Shown here: piece by piece, positions 10,043 through 19,747 of the stretch | How positions within the stretch are numbered: the first letter of the stretch is position 1 | How the letters are laid out: every line of letters starts with the position of its first letter | Assembly (NCBI GenBank): GCA_021772975.1 | Contig: JAJFKY010000006.1 | Coordinates: forward strand, 62,001 to 126,000 | Direction of reading: 5' to 3' | Length of the DNA stretch: 64,000 nucleotides | DNA from: Gammaproteobacteria bacterium | GTDB taxonomy: Bacteria > Pseudomonadota > Gammaproteobacteria > Xanthomonadales > Wenzhouxiangellaceae | Made by a program: the position numbers and the translations under genes | Notes under the pieces: generated by a model | Told to the model about the DNA's origin: nothing | What the model saw: only the letters and a program-made list of their open reading frames with translations | Database searches by the model: none

Positions 10043-11433
10043 GCTCTGCCAGCCACCGCATTACCATTATTGGCGCCGGTCTGGCCGGCGCGCTGCTGGC
10101 CATCCGACTGGCCCAGCAAGGCTTTCAGATAGAACTGTTTGAACGTTTTCCGCACCCTGATGATGTCGCTGTTCCCAGCCTGCGCTCCATCAATCTGGCG
10201 CTCGCCGAGCGTGGCCGTCAGGCCCTGCAGGAGGCCGGACTGCTGGAGCGCATTGACGAGTTCACGATTCCGATGCGTGGCCGGATGCTGCATGATCCGA
10301 GCGGTGAAACCCGCCTGCAGCGCTACAGCCAGCATGACAGCGAGGTTATTTACAGCGTGCATCGTGACCGGCTTAACCGGGTACTGCTGCAGGCCGCCGG
10401 CGAATATCCAGGCATCCGCATGCACTTTAACCGGCAATTGACGGCGGTTGATTTTGACCAGCAGCGGATCACCCTGCAGGACCAGCACGGTCAGCGGCAT
10501 CAGCATGATTTCACCACCCTGATCGGCTGCGATGGCGCCGGATCAGCGCTGCGCGGCTACATGAGTGAACAACAGAGTATGCAGGTCAAGGCTGAGATGC
10601 TCGACCACGGTTATCGTGAACTGACCATTCCCGCGCATCACGAAGGTCATCCACAACTGTTCTTGAACGCCCTGCACGTGTGGCCACGCGGTGGCTTTAT
10701 GCTGATCGCGCTGCCCAATCCGGACCATAGCTTTACCGCTACTCTGTTTCTGGCGCAACAGGGCCAGCCGAGTTTTTCCGAGCTGTCGTCACCAGCGGCA
10801 CTGGCAGCGTTTCTGGCTCAGCAGTTCCCGGATGTATATCCCCTGTTCAGCCGCCTGGAAAACGATCTGAGCGAAAATCCAATCGGCCAGATGGGCACCC
10901 TGTACTGCCAGCCCTGGCATCGCGGCGGCCAGGCGCTGCTGCTGGGTGATGCCGCACACGCGATCGTGCCCTTTCATGGCCAGGGCATGAACGCAGCGTT
11001 CGAAGACATCACCCGCTTACTGGCCATCATAGTGCAGTCAAGCTCCGACCAAACACCAGCGGAACCGGATTGGGCAACGGTGTACGCACAGTTTTCCCGG
11101 CAGCGCCGGCCGGACACCGATGCAATCGCCGCCATGGCCCTGGAAAACTACCTGATCATGCGCGATGCCGTGCGCGATCCGTTATTTCATCTGCGCAAAG
11201 AACTTGAGTGGGAGCTGGAGCGGCGTTTCCCGCAACACTTTGTGCCGCGCTACTGCCAGGTCATGTTCCGGCATATTCCCTATGCCGAAGTGCAGCGCCG
11301 GGGAGAACTGCAAAACGCCATCATGGACCAGTTATTAAGCGGTATCAGCGGGCAATCAGACAGCCTGGCGGATATTGACTGGCAGACTGCGCGGAAGCTG
11401 GTGGAACAACAGCTGACACCGCTGGCGGTGTAA
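10012..11433 (+). CDS. kmo: Kynurenine 3-monooxygenase
   Basis: FAD-dependent hydroxylase turning kynurenine into 3-hydroxykynurenine. The FAD-binding GxGxxG is in ITIIGAGLAGALLAIRLA, with IELFERFPHPDD after it. The second FAD motifs are IGCDGAGSALRGYM and LLLGDAAHAIVPFHGQGMNA. A hydrophobic or amphipathic C-terminus fits a weakly membrane-bound enzyme. The start given is a GTG overlapping kynU by 31 bases. A TTG at 10039 that overlaps the kynU stop would give MSSASHRITIIGAG, closer to typical homologues, so the true start may be there. With kynU and the formamidase it supplies 3-hydroxyanthranilate, the precursor of quinolinate and NAD. Confidence 0.95.
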   Translation: MHVRPNQAPLSSASHRITIIGAGLAGALLAIRLAQQGFQIELFERFPHPDDVAVPSLRSINLALAERGRQALQEAGLLERIDEFTIPMRGRMLHDPSGETRLQRYSQHDSEVIYSVHRDRLNRVLLQAAGEYPGIRMHFNRQLTAVDFDQQRITLQDQHGQRHQHDFTTLIGCDGAGSALRGYMSEQQSMQVKAEMLDHGYRELTIPAHHEGHPQLFLNALHVWPRGGFMLIALPNPDHSFTATLFLAQQGQPSFSELSSPAALAAFLAQQFPDVYPLFSRLENDLSENPIGQMGTLYCQPWHRGGQALLLGDAAHAIVPFHGQGMNAAFEDITRLLAIIVQSSSDQTPAEPDWATVYAQFSRQRRPDTDAIAAMALENYLIMRDAVRDPLFHLRKELEWELERRFPQHFVPRYCQVMFRHIPYAEVQRRGELQNAIMDQLLSGISGQSDSLADIDWQTARKLVEQQLTPLAV

Positions 11434-11454
11434 CTTTTCGCTTGACCACCCGGT

Positions 11455-12210
11455 TTATGCCGGCGGATCTTCAGCCCGCAGCCAACCGGTAACCGACAAC
11501 CTCTCGCCCTCCGCAAACGGCGCCACCGGCGAAACACAATGCAGCGCCGGAGTAAGAAACATACTGATGGTATTAAAACGCGGCACGATGGTATCGGTTA
11601 CCTGCCCGTCATCATCCAGAAACTGCAGCAGCCCGCCGCTGTCGGCCTGCCAGTTTTTACCCAGATTGATCACGTAAGCCGCAATCCGGGTCTCGCCGCT
11701 TTCCCGGTCATTGTGCTTGGTCAAAAAATGCCCGGCCTGATACTGCGTGGCCTGCGCTGAGCTTTTGATAATCTCAGGGTGACCGGTGATGGTGCGCATC
11801 ACGGTCAGCCACTCGGACTTATTGATGTATTCCGTCACCTTGTGCAACGGCAGCAGCGGATCACGGCGCTCCTGATAAGCGGTGATCATCATGTAGCTGT
11901 GATACAAAAAAGAAAATCCCCCGCGGGCCTGCTGCCAGGCCTGCTGCCGGACCGCTTCCAGTTCCTCGGCACTCAAACGCTGCAACTGTTCCGCCCAGAT
12001 TTTCTTGGCGCCTTCCTGATCCCTGTAAGCCAGTGACCAGGGCACCATCCGCAATAACACCTCGCGCAGCGCTTCGGCTATTTCCGGCCGCAAGGCGTCT
12101 TTGATCACTATCCGGCCGCGAGCCATTAACTGCTGATGGTAATCAGCCAGATTAAGTTCAGGGTTGAGCAGGCTGCCGGACAGCAGGCGCATGGTTTCAG
12201 GGATATTCAT
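11455..12210 (-). CDS. 2OG-Fe(II) oxygenase (prolyl-4-hydroxylase-like)
   Basis: 251 residues. The C-terminal half has the double-stranded beta-helix signature. The HxD metal ligands are in HFLTKHND near residue 170, the distal His in PALHCVSPV near 227, and the 2-oxoglutarate-binding Arg in ERLSVTGWLR. The strand GLLQFLDDDGQV between them fits the P4Hc fold. The substrate is not evident; family members hydroxylate proline or other side chains. It runs convergently into kmo with about 21 bases between stops, so it is not part of the kynurenine operon. Confidence 0.88.
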   Translation of the reverse strand: MNIPETMRLLSGSLLNPELNLADYHQQLMARGRIVIKDALRPEIAEALREVLLRMVPWSLAYRDQEGAKKIWAEQLQRLSAEELEAVRQQAWQQARGGFSFLYHSYMMITAYQERRDPLLPLHKVTEYINKSEWLTVMRTITGHPEIIKSSAQATQYQAGHFLTKHNDRESGETRIAAYVINLGKNWQADSGGLLQFLDDDGQVTDTIVPRFNTISMFLTPALHCVSPVAPFAEGERLSVTGWLRAEDPPA

Positions 12211-12869
12211 GCTGCAAGGATAACAAAATATTTTTTGCTTATCGGGGCTATTTGTTGACCTCGATCAATATGGATGAGTATGCATTTTTCGCCGTCTTCG
12301 ACTGACAAGCCTTTGATCCGTGAGCCTATCCCGGCTTGCATAGCCATCCAAATGCTGACTTAAGCGCGGATTGGCCGTGAACCACAGATTCGTAAGCTGA
12401 CCTCTCCAACCTCAGAAACCTTTAAGCCCCATCAAAAAGGTGAATTCATTGAGCGCCCTGCACGCCGGGTCTTGACCCAGCCTACGATACCGGGTCCTGA
12501 TTAGGAATTGGCATACCCCTAATCAGTTTGTCGTTCCGACAGAGCGTAGCGACGAAGTCTCCTCATGTTATTTCAGTAGCTCAAGTTATTTCAGTAGCTC
12601 AAGCTCTTCAGCTTCGTCGCTTACCGCGCTAGCAGCGAAACCTTCGCTGCGCTGAATGACGCAGCTAGCGTGCGGAGATTCTTCACTGCGTTCAGAATGA
12701 CAGAGTCGAAGTGTTCAGAATGACAAGTTAATGGCTGGCGTGATCGCAGCTCAAAAAGCCGCCCACAACAGCGCAGGGAAAACACTCTGTACTTACCCTT
12801 TGCGGCCACCTCCATCCACACGGTATGATTACGGGTTTGCTCCGCCAGCCAGAGAGATCACCTAATTAC
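12211..12869. other. Gene-free stretch with repeats before uvrA
   Basis: No convincing gene on either strand. A 9-bp inverted repeat (CTGATTAGG, 12497-12505, and its complement at 12518-12526) encloses a 12-base loop. From 12533 to 12731 lies a dispersed repeat of the HSERSEES type, including two direct copies of TTATTTCAGTAGCTCAAG near 12568-12606. The sequence around 12385 resembles a worn REP element. The uvrA promoter must lie near 12780-12860, but no LexA box with CTGT-N8-ACAG spacing was found. Confidence 0.6.
12533..12731. repeat. Dispersed HSERSEES-type repeat
   Basis: Contains GAGATTCTTCACTGCGTTC and AGAATGACA words that recur at 34445-34757, 36972-37413, 54990-55500 and 60333-60620. 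In one frame these repeats read as the spurious peptide CHSERSEES. They are non-coding intergenic elements. Confidence 0.8.
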
Positions 12870-15704
12870 ATGGACACCATTCATATCCGCGGCGCACGCA
12901 CACACAACCTCAAGAATGTCGATCTGGACCTGCCGCGTGATCAACTGATTGTTTTTACTGGGCTTTCCGGGTCAGGCAAGTCTTCGCTGGCGTTCGATAC
13001 CCTGTATGCCGAAGGCCAGCGGCGTTATGTGGAATCTTTGTCGGCGTATGCCCGGCAGTTTCTGTCCATGATGGAAAAGCCCGATGTTGATCATATCGAA
13101 GGCCTGTCCCCGGCGGTGTCCATCGAGCAGAAATCCACCTCTCATAATCCCCGCTCCACGGTCGGCACCATTACCGAGGTGTATGACTACCTGCGGCTGC
13201 TGTTTGCGCGGGTCGGCACTCCGCGCTGTCCTGATCACCACGAGAACCTGGAAGCGCAGACCATCAGTCAGATGGTGGACAGTATTGTAGCCCTGCCCGA
13301 GGGCAGCAAACTGATGCTGCTGGCGCCGGTGGTGCGCAACCGCAAAGGCGAGCATGAGCAGTTGTTTGATCAGTTGCGCGCCCAGGGTTTCGTGCGCGCA
13401 CGGGTGGACGGCAAGGTTTACGATCTGGACAGCGTGCCGGCCCTGGCATTGCGGCAGAAGCACACCATTGAAGTGGTGGTGGATCGTTTCAAGGCACGCG
13501 CTGATATGGCGCAACGGTTGGCGGAATCACTGGAAACCGCGCTGGCGCTGGCCGATGGCCTGGTGGTGCTGGCGCCCATGGAAGGCGAAACCGAGGTTAC
13601 TGAGGAGATGCTGTTCTCGGCGCGTTATTCCTGTCCGGTATGTGATTACAGTCTGGCGGAACTGGAACCGCGGATGTTTTCTTTCAACAATCCGAACGGT
13701 GCCTGTCCCAGTTGCGATGGTCTCGGCGTCAGCCAGTTTTTTGATCCGCAACGGGTGGTCGCCAACCCCAAGCTGAGCCTGGCCGGAGGCGCGATCCGCG
13801 GCTGGGACCGGCGCAACGCCTACTACTTCCAAATGATTCAGTCACTGGCCAAACATTATGGCTTCGATGTCGAAAAGCCCTTTCACCGGCTCGGCAAGAA
13901 AGTCCAGCAAATCCTGCTGCACGGCAGTGACGATGACAACATCAAGTTCACCTATATCACCGATGGCCGCCGGCATACCCGCAGCCATCGTTTCCCCGGC
14001 ATTATTCCCAATCTGGCGCGGCGTTACCGCGAGACCGACTCTCGCATCGTGCGCGAGGAACTGGCCAAATATATCAGCAGCCAGCCCTGCCCGGATTGCG
14101 GCGGACAGCGCCTGAGCCGGGCGGCCCGCAATGTGCTGGTAGACGATCACAACCTGCCCGAAATCACCTCCTGGTCGATTGAAGACAGCCTGAGCTTTTT
14201 CCAGCAGTTGAATCTGGCCGGCTGGCGTGGCGAAATTGCCGAGCGGATCGTGCGGGAAGTACATGAGCGGCTGCAGTTCCTGGTCAATGTGGGGCTGGAT
14301 TACCTGACTCTGGATCGACAGGCGGACACCTTATCCGGGGGCGAAGCCCAACGCATCCGACTGGCCAGCCAGATCGGCGCAGGCCTGGTCGGCGTCATGT
14401 ATATCCTGGATGAGCCTTCCATCGGTCTGCACCAGCGCGATAACGAACGCCTGCTGAAAACCCTGTTTCAACTGCGTGACCTGGGCAACACCGTGATTGT
14501 GGTCGAGCACGACGAAGAAGCCATTCGTTCGGCCGATCATGTGGTTGATATTGGCCCCGGTCCGGGTGTGCACGGTGGTGAGATCGTCTATAGCGGTGAC
14601 TATCAGGGTCTGGCCGCCTGTAAGCAATCCATTACCGGGCAATACCTGTCCGGCCAGCGTGAAATCGTGATTCCGAAGCAGCGTCACAAAGCCAAAGCTG
14701 ATCAGTATTTTCTGCTGGAAGGCGCCAGCGGCAATAATCTGCAGCAGGTTGACCTGAAGCTGCCCGCCGGGCTGTTTACCTGTATCACCGGTGTATCCGG
14801 CTCGGGCAAATCAACACTGGTCAATGACACCCTGTACCGGCTGGCGGCGCGTGAGCTGAACGGCGCCAGTGAGACGCCCGCGCCGTTTAAGCGGGTTACC
14901 AATCTGGAGCTGTTCGACAAGGTGGTCGATATCGATCAAAGCCCCATCGGACGGACGCCGCGCTCCAATCCGGCCACCTACACCCAGTTGTTTACCCCCA
15001 TCCGGGAATTATTTTCCGGCACTCCGGAGGCACGTTCACGGGGCTATAAGCCCGGACGCTTCAGCTTCAATGTCAAAGGCGGCCGCTGCGAAGCCTGCCA
15101 GGGCGATGGCATGATCCGGGTGGAAATGCATTTTCTGCCGGATATTTTTGTCGCCTGCGACGTCTGCAACGGTAAACGCTATAACCGTGAAACGCTGACG
15201 GTCCACTACAAGGGCAAAAATATTCATGAAGTGCTGCTGATGACCGTCGAAGATGCGCTGGCTTTTTTTGCACCGGTGCCGACGGTGGCGCGTAAACTGC
15301 AGACCCTGATGGATGTCGGTTTGTCCTATATCACGCTGGGCCAGAGCGCGACCACTTTATCCGGCGGCGAGGCGCAGCGCATCAAACTGGCGCGTGAGCT
15401 ATCCAAACGCGATACCGGACAGACTATATATATTCTCGATGAACCCACCACCGGTCTGCATTTTTATGATATCGAGCAGTTATTGAAAGTGTTGCACCGG
15501 TTGCGTGATCACGGCAATACCGTGGTGGTGATCGAACACAATCTGGATGTGATCAAAACCGCCGACTGGATTATTGACCTGGGACCGGAGGGTGGTTCGC
15601 GCGGCGGCCGGATCATCGCCCAGGGTACACCGGAGCAAGTCGCGAAACGCAAAACCTCGCATACCGGCGCGTTTCTGAAAAAAATCCTGGCCGGGTCGAA
15701 ATAA
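12870..15704 (+). CDS. uvrA: Excinuclease ABC subunit A
   Basis: Damage-sensing ATPase of nucleotide excision repair. The ATG at 12870 gives the canonical N-terminus [16 protein letters not shown] and 944 residues; the frame extends 45 bases upstream but those residues are atypical. Both ABC cassettes are intact: Walker A in [17 protein letters not shown] near residue 33 and [16 protein letters not shown] near 643, with two LSGGEAQRI signatures. Zinc modules are CPVC...CPSC and CEAC...CDVC. The gene stands alone, without ssb divergently beside it, and no SOS box was recognised upstream. Confidence 0.98.
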   Translation: MDTIHIRGARTHNLKNVDLDLPRDQLIVFTGLSGSGKSSLAFDTLYAEGQRRYVESLSAYARQFLSMMEKPDVDHIEGLSPAVSIEQKSTSHNPRSTVGTITEVYDYLRLLFARVGTPRCPDHHENLEAQTISQMVDSIVALPEGSKLMLLAPVVRNRKGEHEQLFDQLRAQGFVRARVDGKVYDLDSVPALALRQKHTIEVVVDRFKARADMAQRLAESLETALALADGLVVLAPMEGETEVTEEMLFSARYSCPVCDYSLAELEPRMFSFNNPNGACPSCDGLGVSQFFDPQRVVANPKLSLAGGAIRGWDRRNAYYFQMIQSLAKHYGFDVEKPFHRLGKKVQQILLHGSDDDNIKFTYITDGRRHTRSHRFPGIIPNLARRYRETDSRIVREELAKYISSQPCPDCGGQRLSRAARNVLVDDHNLPEITSWSIEDSLSFFQQLNLAGWRGEIAERIVREVHERLQFLVNVGLDYLTLDRQADTLSGGEAQRIRLASQIGAGLVGVMYILDEPSIGLHQRDNERLLKTLFQLRDLGNTVIVVEHDEEAIRSADHVVDIGPGPGVHGGEIVYSGDYQGLAACKQSITGQYLSGQREIVIPKQRHKAKADQYFLLEGASGNNLQQVDLKLPAGLFTCITGVSGSGKSTLVNDTLYRLAARELNGASETPAPFKRVTNLELFDKVVDIDQSPIGRTPRSNPATYTQLFTPIRELFSGTPEARSRGYKPGRFSFNVKGGRCEACQGDGMIRVEMHFLPDIFVACDVCNGKRYNRETLTVHYKGKNIHEVLLMTVEDALAFFAPVPTVARKLQTLMDVGLSYITLGQSATTLSGGEAQRIKLARELSKRDTGQTIYILDEPTTGLHFYDIEQLLKVLHRLRDHGNTVVVIEHNLDVIKTADWIIDLGPEGGSRGGRIIAQGTPEQVAKRKTSHTGAFLKKILAGSK

Positions 15705-15733
15705 CCCGGACAGCATCACCGAAATCCGAAAAT

Positions 15734-15767
15734 CTCTGATTTATTCCGCGCGCGGAATAAATCAGAG
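15734..15767. repeat. Perfect 34-bp palindrome between uvrA and the antiporter gene
   Basis: Each half is 17 bases (left half CTCTGATTTATTCCGCG) and the two abut with no loop, centred between 15750 and 15751. It starts 30 bases after the uvrA stop and ends 54 bases before the antiporter GTG. No T-run follows on the plus strand, so it is not a standard terminator. An operator, a cruciform or a transcription-attenuating structure are possible. Confidence 0.75.
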
Positions 15768-15821
15768 CTTCGCCGAGGTTCCCTGCTATAGTCATGGCAG
15801 GCTGATCATTACGGGGCATTT

Positions 15822-16988
15822 GTGGACCCAGGCATACTGCAGACTTTTTTTGTCATCTTTACCGGTGGCGCCATCATCGCCACCCTGGCCCTGTTTGGCC
15901 GTCAGCCGCTGATCATTGCCTATGTGGTACTCGGTATTCTGATCGGCCCGGCGGGGCTGGAACTGATCCAGGATGGCCAGATCGTCAAGGACGCCGCCGA
16001 GATCGGGATTATTTTTCTGCTCTATCTGCTGGGACTGAGTCTGGTTCCGCAAAAGCTCGGACAAATGCTCAGCGAAGCCCTGGTACTGACCGGACTAAGC
16101 TGTCTGGCGGCCTTCGTGCTGGGCATCAGCGCCGGTTTGCTGCTGCAGCTGCCGCTGACCGATACCCTGATCCTGGCCACCGCGTTGATGTTTTCCAGCA
16201 CCATTCTGGGCCTGAAACTGCTGCCCACCACGGCGCTGCATCACCGCCACGCCGGGGAAATTATTATCAGTGTGCTGCTGCTGCAAGATCTGCTGGCGAT
16301 TATCGCGCTGACGGTATTGCGCAGCATGGGCAATGAGGACCAGACCAGCCTGGCCATCCTGGGCCAATTGGCCGCCCTGCCCCTGCTGATCGGCATTGCC
16401 TGGGGACTGGGCCGTTACCTGATGCCATTGTTACTGCAGCGCTTCGACCGCTTCCAGGAGTATCTGTTTTTGCTGGCGCTGGGCTGGGGTCTGGGCCTGG
16501 CCGAACTGGCGCACTATCTGGGCCTGTCGTATGAAACCGGCGCATTTATTGCCGGCGTATCGCTGGCCACCAGTCCGATCAGTCTATTGATCGTGGAAAG
16601 CCTGAAGCCGTTGCGGGATTTCTTCCTGGTGATATTTTTCGTGGCGCTGGGCGCCGGTCTGCCACTCGATCAGATTCAGCACCTGATCCTGCCAGCCGTG
16701 CTGCTGGCGCTGGCGGTGCTGGTGCTCAAACCGCTGGTGTTTCAGTATTTGATGCAACGCGAAGGCGAAGAACCGGGTCTGAGCCGGGAAATCAGCGTGC
16801 GGCTGGGGCAGATCAGTGAGTTTTCGCTGTTAATCGCGGTGGTGGCGCTGGACAGCGGCCTGATTCTGGAGTCCACCGGCACCCTGCTGCAGTTAACCAC
16901 CCTGATCTGCTTTGCCTTATCCAGCTACTGGATTGTGGCCAGGTATCCGACCCCGGTGGCGATGTCCGAGAATTTACGGCGAGATTGA
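15822..16988 (+). CDS. CPA2-family cation:proton antiporter (Kef-type, no RCK domain)
   Basis: 388 residues, almost all hydrophobic, with about 12 predicted membrane segments. Sequence such as RQPLIIAYVVLGILIGPAGL at the N-terminus, AEIGIIFLLYLLGLSLVP and SSTILGLKLLP match the Na+/H+ exchanger domain of KefB/KefC-type proteins. HAGEIIISVLLLQDLLAI carries the acidic ion-path residues. There is no TrkA-N/RCK domain at the C-terminus, so gating differs from KefC. The GTG start has a GGGG-type ribosome site 6 bases upstream. Exchanged ion (K+ or Na+) cannot be told from sequence. Confidence 0.92.
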   Translation: MDPGILQTFFVIFTGGAIIATLALFGRQPLIIAYVVLGILIGPAGLELIQDGQIVKDAAEIGIIFLLYLLGLSLVPQKLGQMLSEALVLTGLSCLAAFVLGISAGLLLQLPLTDTLILATALMFSSTILGLKLLPTTALHHRHAGEIIISVLLLQDLLAIIALTVLRSMGNEDQTSLAILGQLAALPLLIGIAWGLGRYLMPLLLQRFDRFQEYLFLLALGWGLGLAELAHYLGLSYETGAFIAGVSLATSPISLLIVESLKPLRDFFLVIFFVALGAGLPLDQIQHLILPAVLLALAVLVLKPLVFQYLMQREGEEPGLSREISVRLGQISEFSLLIAVVALDSGLILESTGTLLQLTTLICFALSSYWIVARYPTPVAMSENLRRD

Positions 16989-17047
16989 TCGGTTCTAAAA
17001 AATATTTATCACTGATCATATGACGCTTGTATCAAACGACCTGCCGT

Positions 17048-17141
17048 TGTTGGCTTACGGCTGGCGCCTAAGCCAACCTACAATAATTATCTGTTGCTCT
17101 AATGTAGGTCGGCTTAGAACCGCGGGTTCGTAAGCCGACAT
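17048..17141. repeat. REP pair (BIME-like), TAGGTCGG class
   Basis: Two inverted hairpins. The first (17048-17081) reads GTTGGCTTACGG...CCTAAGCCAACC; the second (17103-17140) reads GTAGGTCGGCTTAG...CGTAAGCCGACA. Each begins with GTAG at the outer end of its own strand. Same class as the elements at 28577, 52276, 53758 and 54415. Confidence 0.8.
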
Positions 17142-17179
17142 CCAGTGATATATAAAAGCAACAAAAAAAATCGATAAAA

Positions 17180-18331
17180 CTATGCAGGTAGTGGATACTT
17201 CAACCCAGTCGCGCAATTAAACAAAACCGCCTGTTCATCTTCTCCAATCCAATCCTGCGCCAGTAATTTCAGATAAGCCGCATAGGTCGCCGCGCCCTCC
17301 GGGCACATCAATAGTCCCTCGCGTTGCGCTATCGCCTGCCAGGCGGTAACGATTTCAGTTTCACTGACGGCTACCGCGGTGCCGCCGGATTCGCGCAGGG
17401 TCTGCAACATCAGCCTATCACCCACCGCCATCGGTACCCGGATACCGGCCGCCAGCGTCTGAGCATTCTCCCAGCGCTCGGCTTCTGCTTTGCCGGCCTG
17501 AAACGCTTTGACAATGGGTGCGCAGCCGGTGGCCTGTACCGCCACCATTCTGGGTAATTGCTGTTGCTCCAGCCAGCCCAGTTCGGTCAGCTCCTGAAAG
17601 GCTTTCCACATCCCGATCAGGCCGGTGCCGCCGCCGGTCGGGTACAAAATCACCGCGGGCAGTCGCCAGTCGAATTGTTCCGCCAGTTCCAGGCCCATGG
17701 TCTTTTTGCCTTCCAGGCGGTAAGGCTCTTTGAGGGTGGAAAAATCGAACCAGCCATCATTGGCCACCAGCTCGCGTACCCGCTTGCCGCAATCGTCGAT
17801 ATAACCATCCAGTAACTCCACCTGCCCGCCCTGCATACGGGTTTCCGCAATATTAATACTCGGCGTATCGGCCGGACAGACGACTATCGATTGCATGCCC
17901 GCACGGGTGGCATAGGCGGATAACGCGGCGCCCGCGTTGCCATTGGTGGGCATGGCCAGTTTATTGATGCCCAGCTCTCTGGCGCGCGCCACCGCCAGTG
18001 CCAGCCCGCGGGATTTGAACGAGCCGGTCGGCAGGCGGCCTTCGTCTTTAACCATGAGCTGCTCGCCATGCAGATTAAGCAGTGGAATCAACGGTGTTTT
18101 GATTTCACCCAGCCGCGGCACGCTGGACCAGTCCTGGATCGGCAATAACTCCTGATAAGCCCAGAAACCATCCTGTCGCCCGGCGAACACCGAGCGCTCA
18201 ACCTGGGCCCTGATGGCGGCCAGATCATAGCGCGCCAGCAACGGCCGACCGGCCGCTGACAGGCCGTGAATTTGATCGCACGGATAGTGCTCACCAGTCA
18301 GGCTGCATTCCAGGTGGGTCAGGTAGCTCAT
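17180..18331 (-). CDS. thrC: Threonine synthase (PLP-dependent)
   Basis: Converts O-phosphohomoserine to threonine. 383 residues with fold-type II PLP architecture. The Schiff-base Lys is in PTGSFKSRGLALAVA near residue 105, the phosphate loop in GGGTGLIGMW, and TNGNAGAALSAYA matches the substrate loop. The N-terminal LECSLTGEHYPCDQIHG segment resembles the zinc-ribbon start of one threonine synthase branch. It is alone: thrA and thrB are not nearby. Other PLP lyases of this fold (for example a cysteate synthase-like enzyme) cannot be fully excluded. Confidence 0.85.
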   Translation of the reverse strand: MSYLTHLECSLTGEHYPCDQIHGLSAAGRPLLARYDLAAIRAQVERSVFAGRQDGFWAYQELLPIQDWSSVPRLGEIKTPLIPLLNLHGEQLMVKDEGRLPTGSFKSRGLALAVARARELGINKLAMPTNGNAGAALSAYATRAGMQSIVVCPADTPSINIAETRMQGGQVELLDGYIDDCGKRVRELVANDGWFDFSTLKEPYRLEGKKTMGLELAEQFDWRLPAVILYPTGGGTGLIGMWKAFQELTELGWLEQQQLPRMVAVQATGCAPIVKAFQAGKAEAERWENAQTLAAGIRVPMAVGDRLMLQTLRESGGTAVAVSETEIVTAWQAIAQREGLLMCPEGAATYAAYLKLLAQDWIGEDEQAVLFNCATGLKYPLPA

Positions 18332-18340
18332 ACCCGAATT

Positions 18341-19567
18341 CTACACCGCCTTGCCTCCGCTTGCCGGCTGTGGTGGTTGCCCAAAGCGCTGCTGTGAATA
18401 CTCGGGCGGTCGCCAGCGCAAGCCGAATAACGGCCGCAACCAGCGCACCCGCCGAATCAGGTACTCGTGCAGCAATCCACAGCCCAGCAGCGTGATGATA
18501 ATCAGCAGGACAGGCTCCAGCACCGGTCCCAGGGCCAGTCGGCCAAGCTGGTAACCGGCCACTATGATGATGGTCTGGTGCAGGATGTAGTAAGGAAACA
18601 CGGCTTCGTTGAGATAACTCAACAGCGGGCCCGGCTTATTCAGATAAACCGCCCCGTAACCGAGTATCGCCAGCACCCAGCCGCAGGTATTGAGCGTGCG
18701 GACCAGCAGCACCGGCAATCCAGCCCAATCCGGCATCACCACGGCGGGATTCAGCCACACCAGGTTATAGAACGTGACGATCATGGCATAGCTCAGCAGC
18801 GCCAGCAGCAGGCAAACACGCCGATAGCGCATAATCTGCCGCCATAATCCGGCATGCCAGCCGAGCAGATAGCCATACAACACAAACATAAAGCCCTGCA
18901 CGATTCTGTGACTTTCCGAATCGCTGTCGACACTCAAACCCAGCGCCAGCAATGGCGGCAACGGCAGCAGCAGCAAACCGATCACGCCGCCGTGGTCAGC
19001 CAGCCAGTCCAGACCACGCGCCAGCAGGCGGCTGTTCAACACCGGCAACAGCACCAGCAGGTAGATGGAAAAGGTCCACAGTTCACGTATATACCAAAGA
19101 TGATTCACGTCCATATGCGGCAGAATGCCCGCCTGGTAATCAGCAAACAAGGTATGATCCAGATCGAAGAAGGCCTGGTAAAACCGCCAGTAACTGATGT
19201 CCAGATCGCCGTTCTGCAACATCTCGAAATATAGCTGCGGCGGCACCACCACCAGCACCCCGAACACCAGCGGCACCAGCAAACGTACATGCCGTCTGCC
19301 CAGAAAATCAGCGACCGACATTTTGGCCAGCACAAAGCGTATCGCCAGACCGGAGATCATAAACAGCAAGGGTAAGCGCCAGTGATTAACCAGCAGCATC
19401 AGGCTCTCCAGCGTCTGACTCTGATAGGCGCTTTTGACGTGATAATCCCAGTTGGCGACATAGAACATACCGATGTGATAAAAAATCAGCAGGCCGAAGG
19501 CCAGCACCCGGATGGCATCCAGGTCATGGCGGCGGGCGTGTTGATCAGTCAGGATAGTTTGGGTCAT
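18341..19567 (-). CDS. Acyltransferase 3 family membrane protein
   Basis: About 408 residues with 10 or so membrane segments. The N-terminus RRHDLDAIRVLAFGLLIFYH holds the conserved Asp-Arg and His of acyltransferase 3 proteins, and LPLLFMISGLAIRF follows. These enzymes acylate cell-surface glycans or export modified polymers; the substrate is unknown. The ATG chosen has a GGAG ribosome site 7 bases upstream; an in-frame GTG 12 bases earlier is less likely because it would overlap that site. It is divergent from a LytTR regulator, a pairing that suggests regulation by that protein. Confidence 0.9.
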   Translation of the reverse strand: MTQTILTDQHARRHDLDAIRVLAFGLLIFYHIGMFYVANWDYHVKSAYQSQTLESLMLLVNHWRLPLLFMISGLAIRFVLAKMSVADFLGRRHVRLLVPLVFGVLVVVPPQLYFEMLQNGDLDISYWRFYQAFFDLDHTLFADYQAGILPHMDVNHLWYIRELWTFSIYLLVLLPVLNSRLLARGLDWLADHGGVIGLLLLPLPPLLALGLSVDSDSESHRIVQGFMFVLYGYLLGWHAGLWRQIMRYRRVCLLLALLSYAMIVTFYNLVWLNPAVVMPDWAGLPVLLVRTLNTCGWVLAILGYGAVYLNKPGPLLSYLNEAVFPYYILHQTIIIVAGYQLGRLALGPVLEPVLLIIITLLGCGLLHEYLIRRVRWLRPLFGLRWRPPEYSQQRFGQPPQPASGGKAV

Positions 19568-19747
19568 AGCCAGCTCCACTTGAGTCGATCAGCGCAGTCT
19601 GTGACTCAGCCACTCAAATCGCCATCCCGATGTGCCGCTTGAACATGACTGTGTGACCAGCGGCGGCTGGCGGTGACAAGTGGTGAGACAGTGGCGGCCA
19701 ACACGCTACAATGCGGCCATGAACACTTCCCAGCAGCCGGGCAACCG

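Noticed and set aside
12780-12869. LexA box for uvrA
   Set aside because: CTGTAC at 12787 is not followed by ACAG at the required spacing.
15734-15767. uvrA terminator
   Set aside because: Perfect palindrome with no loop and no T-run; not a typical rho-independent terminator.
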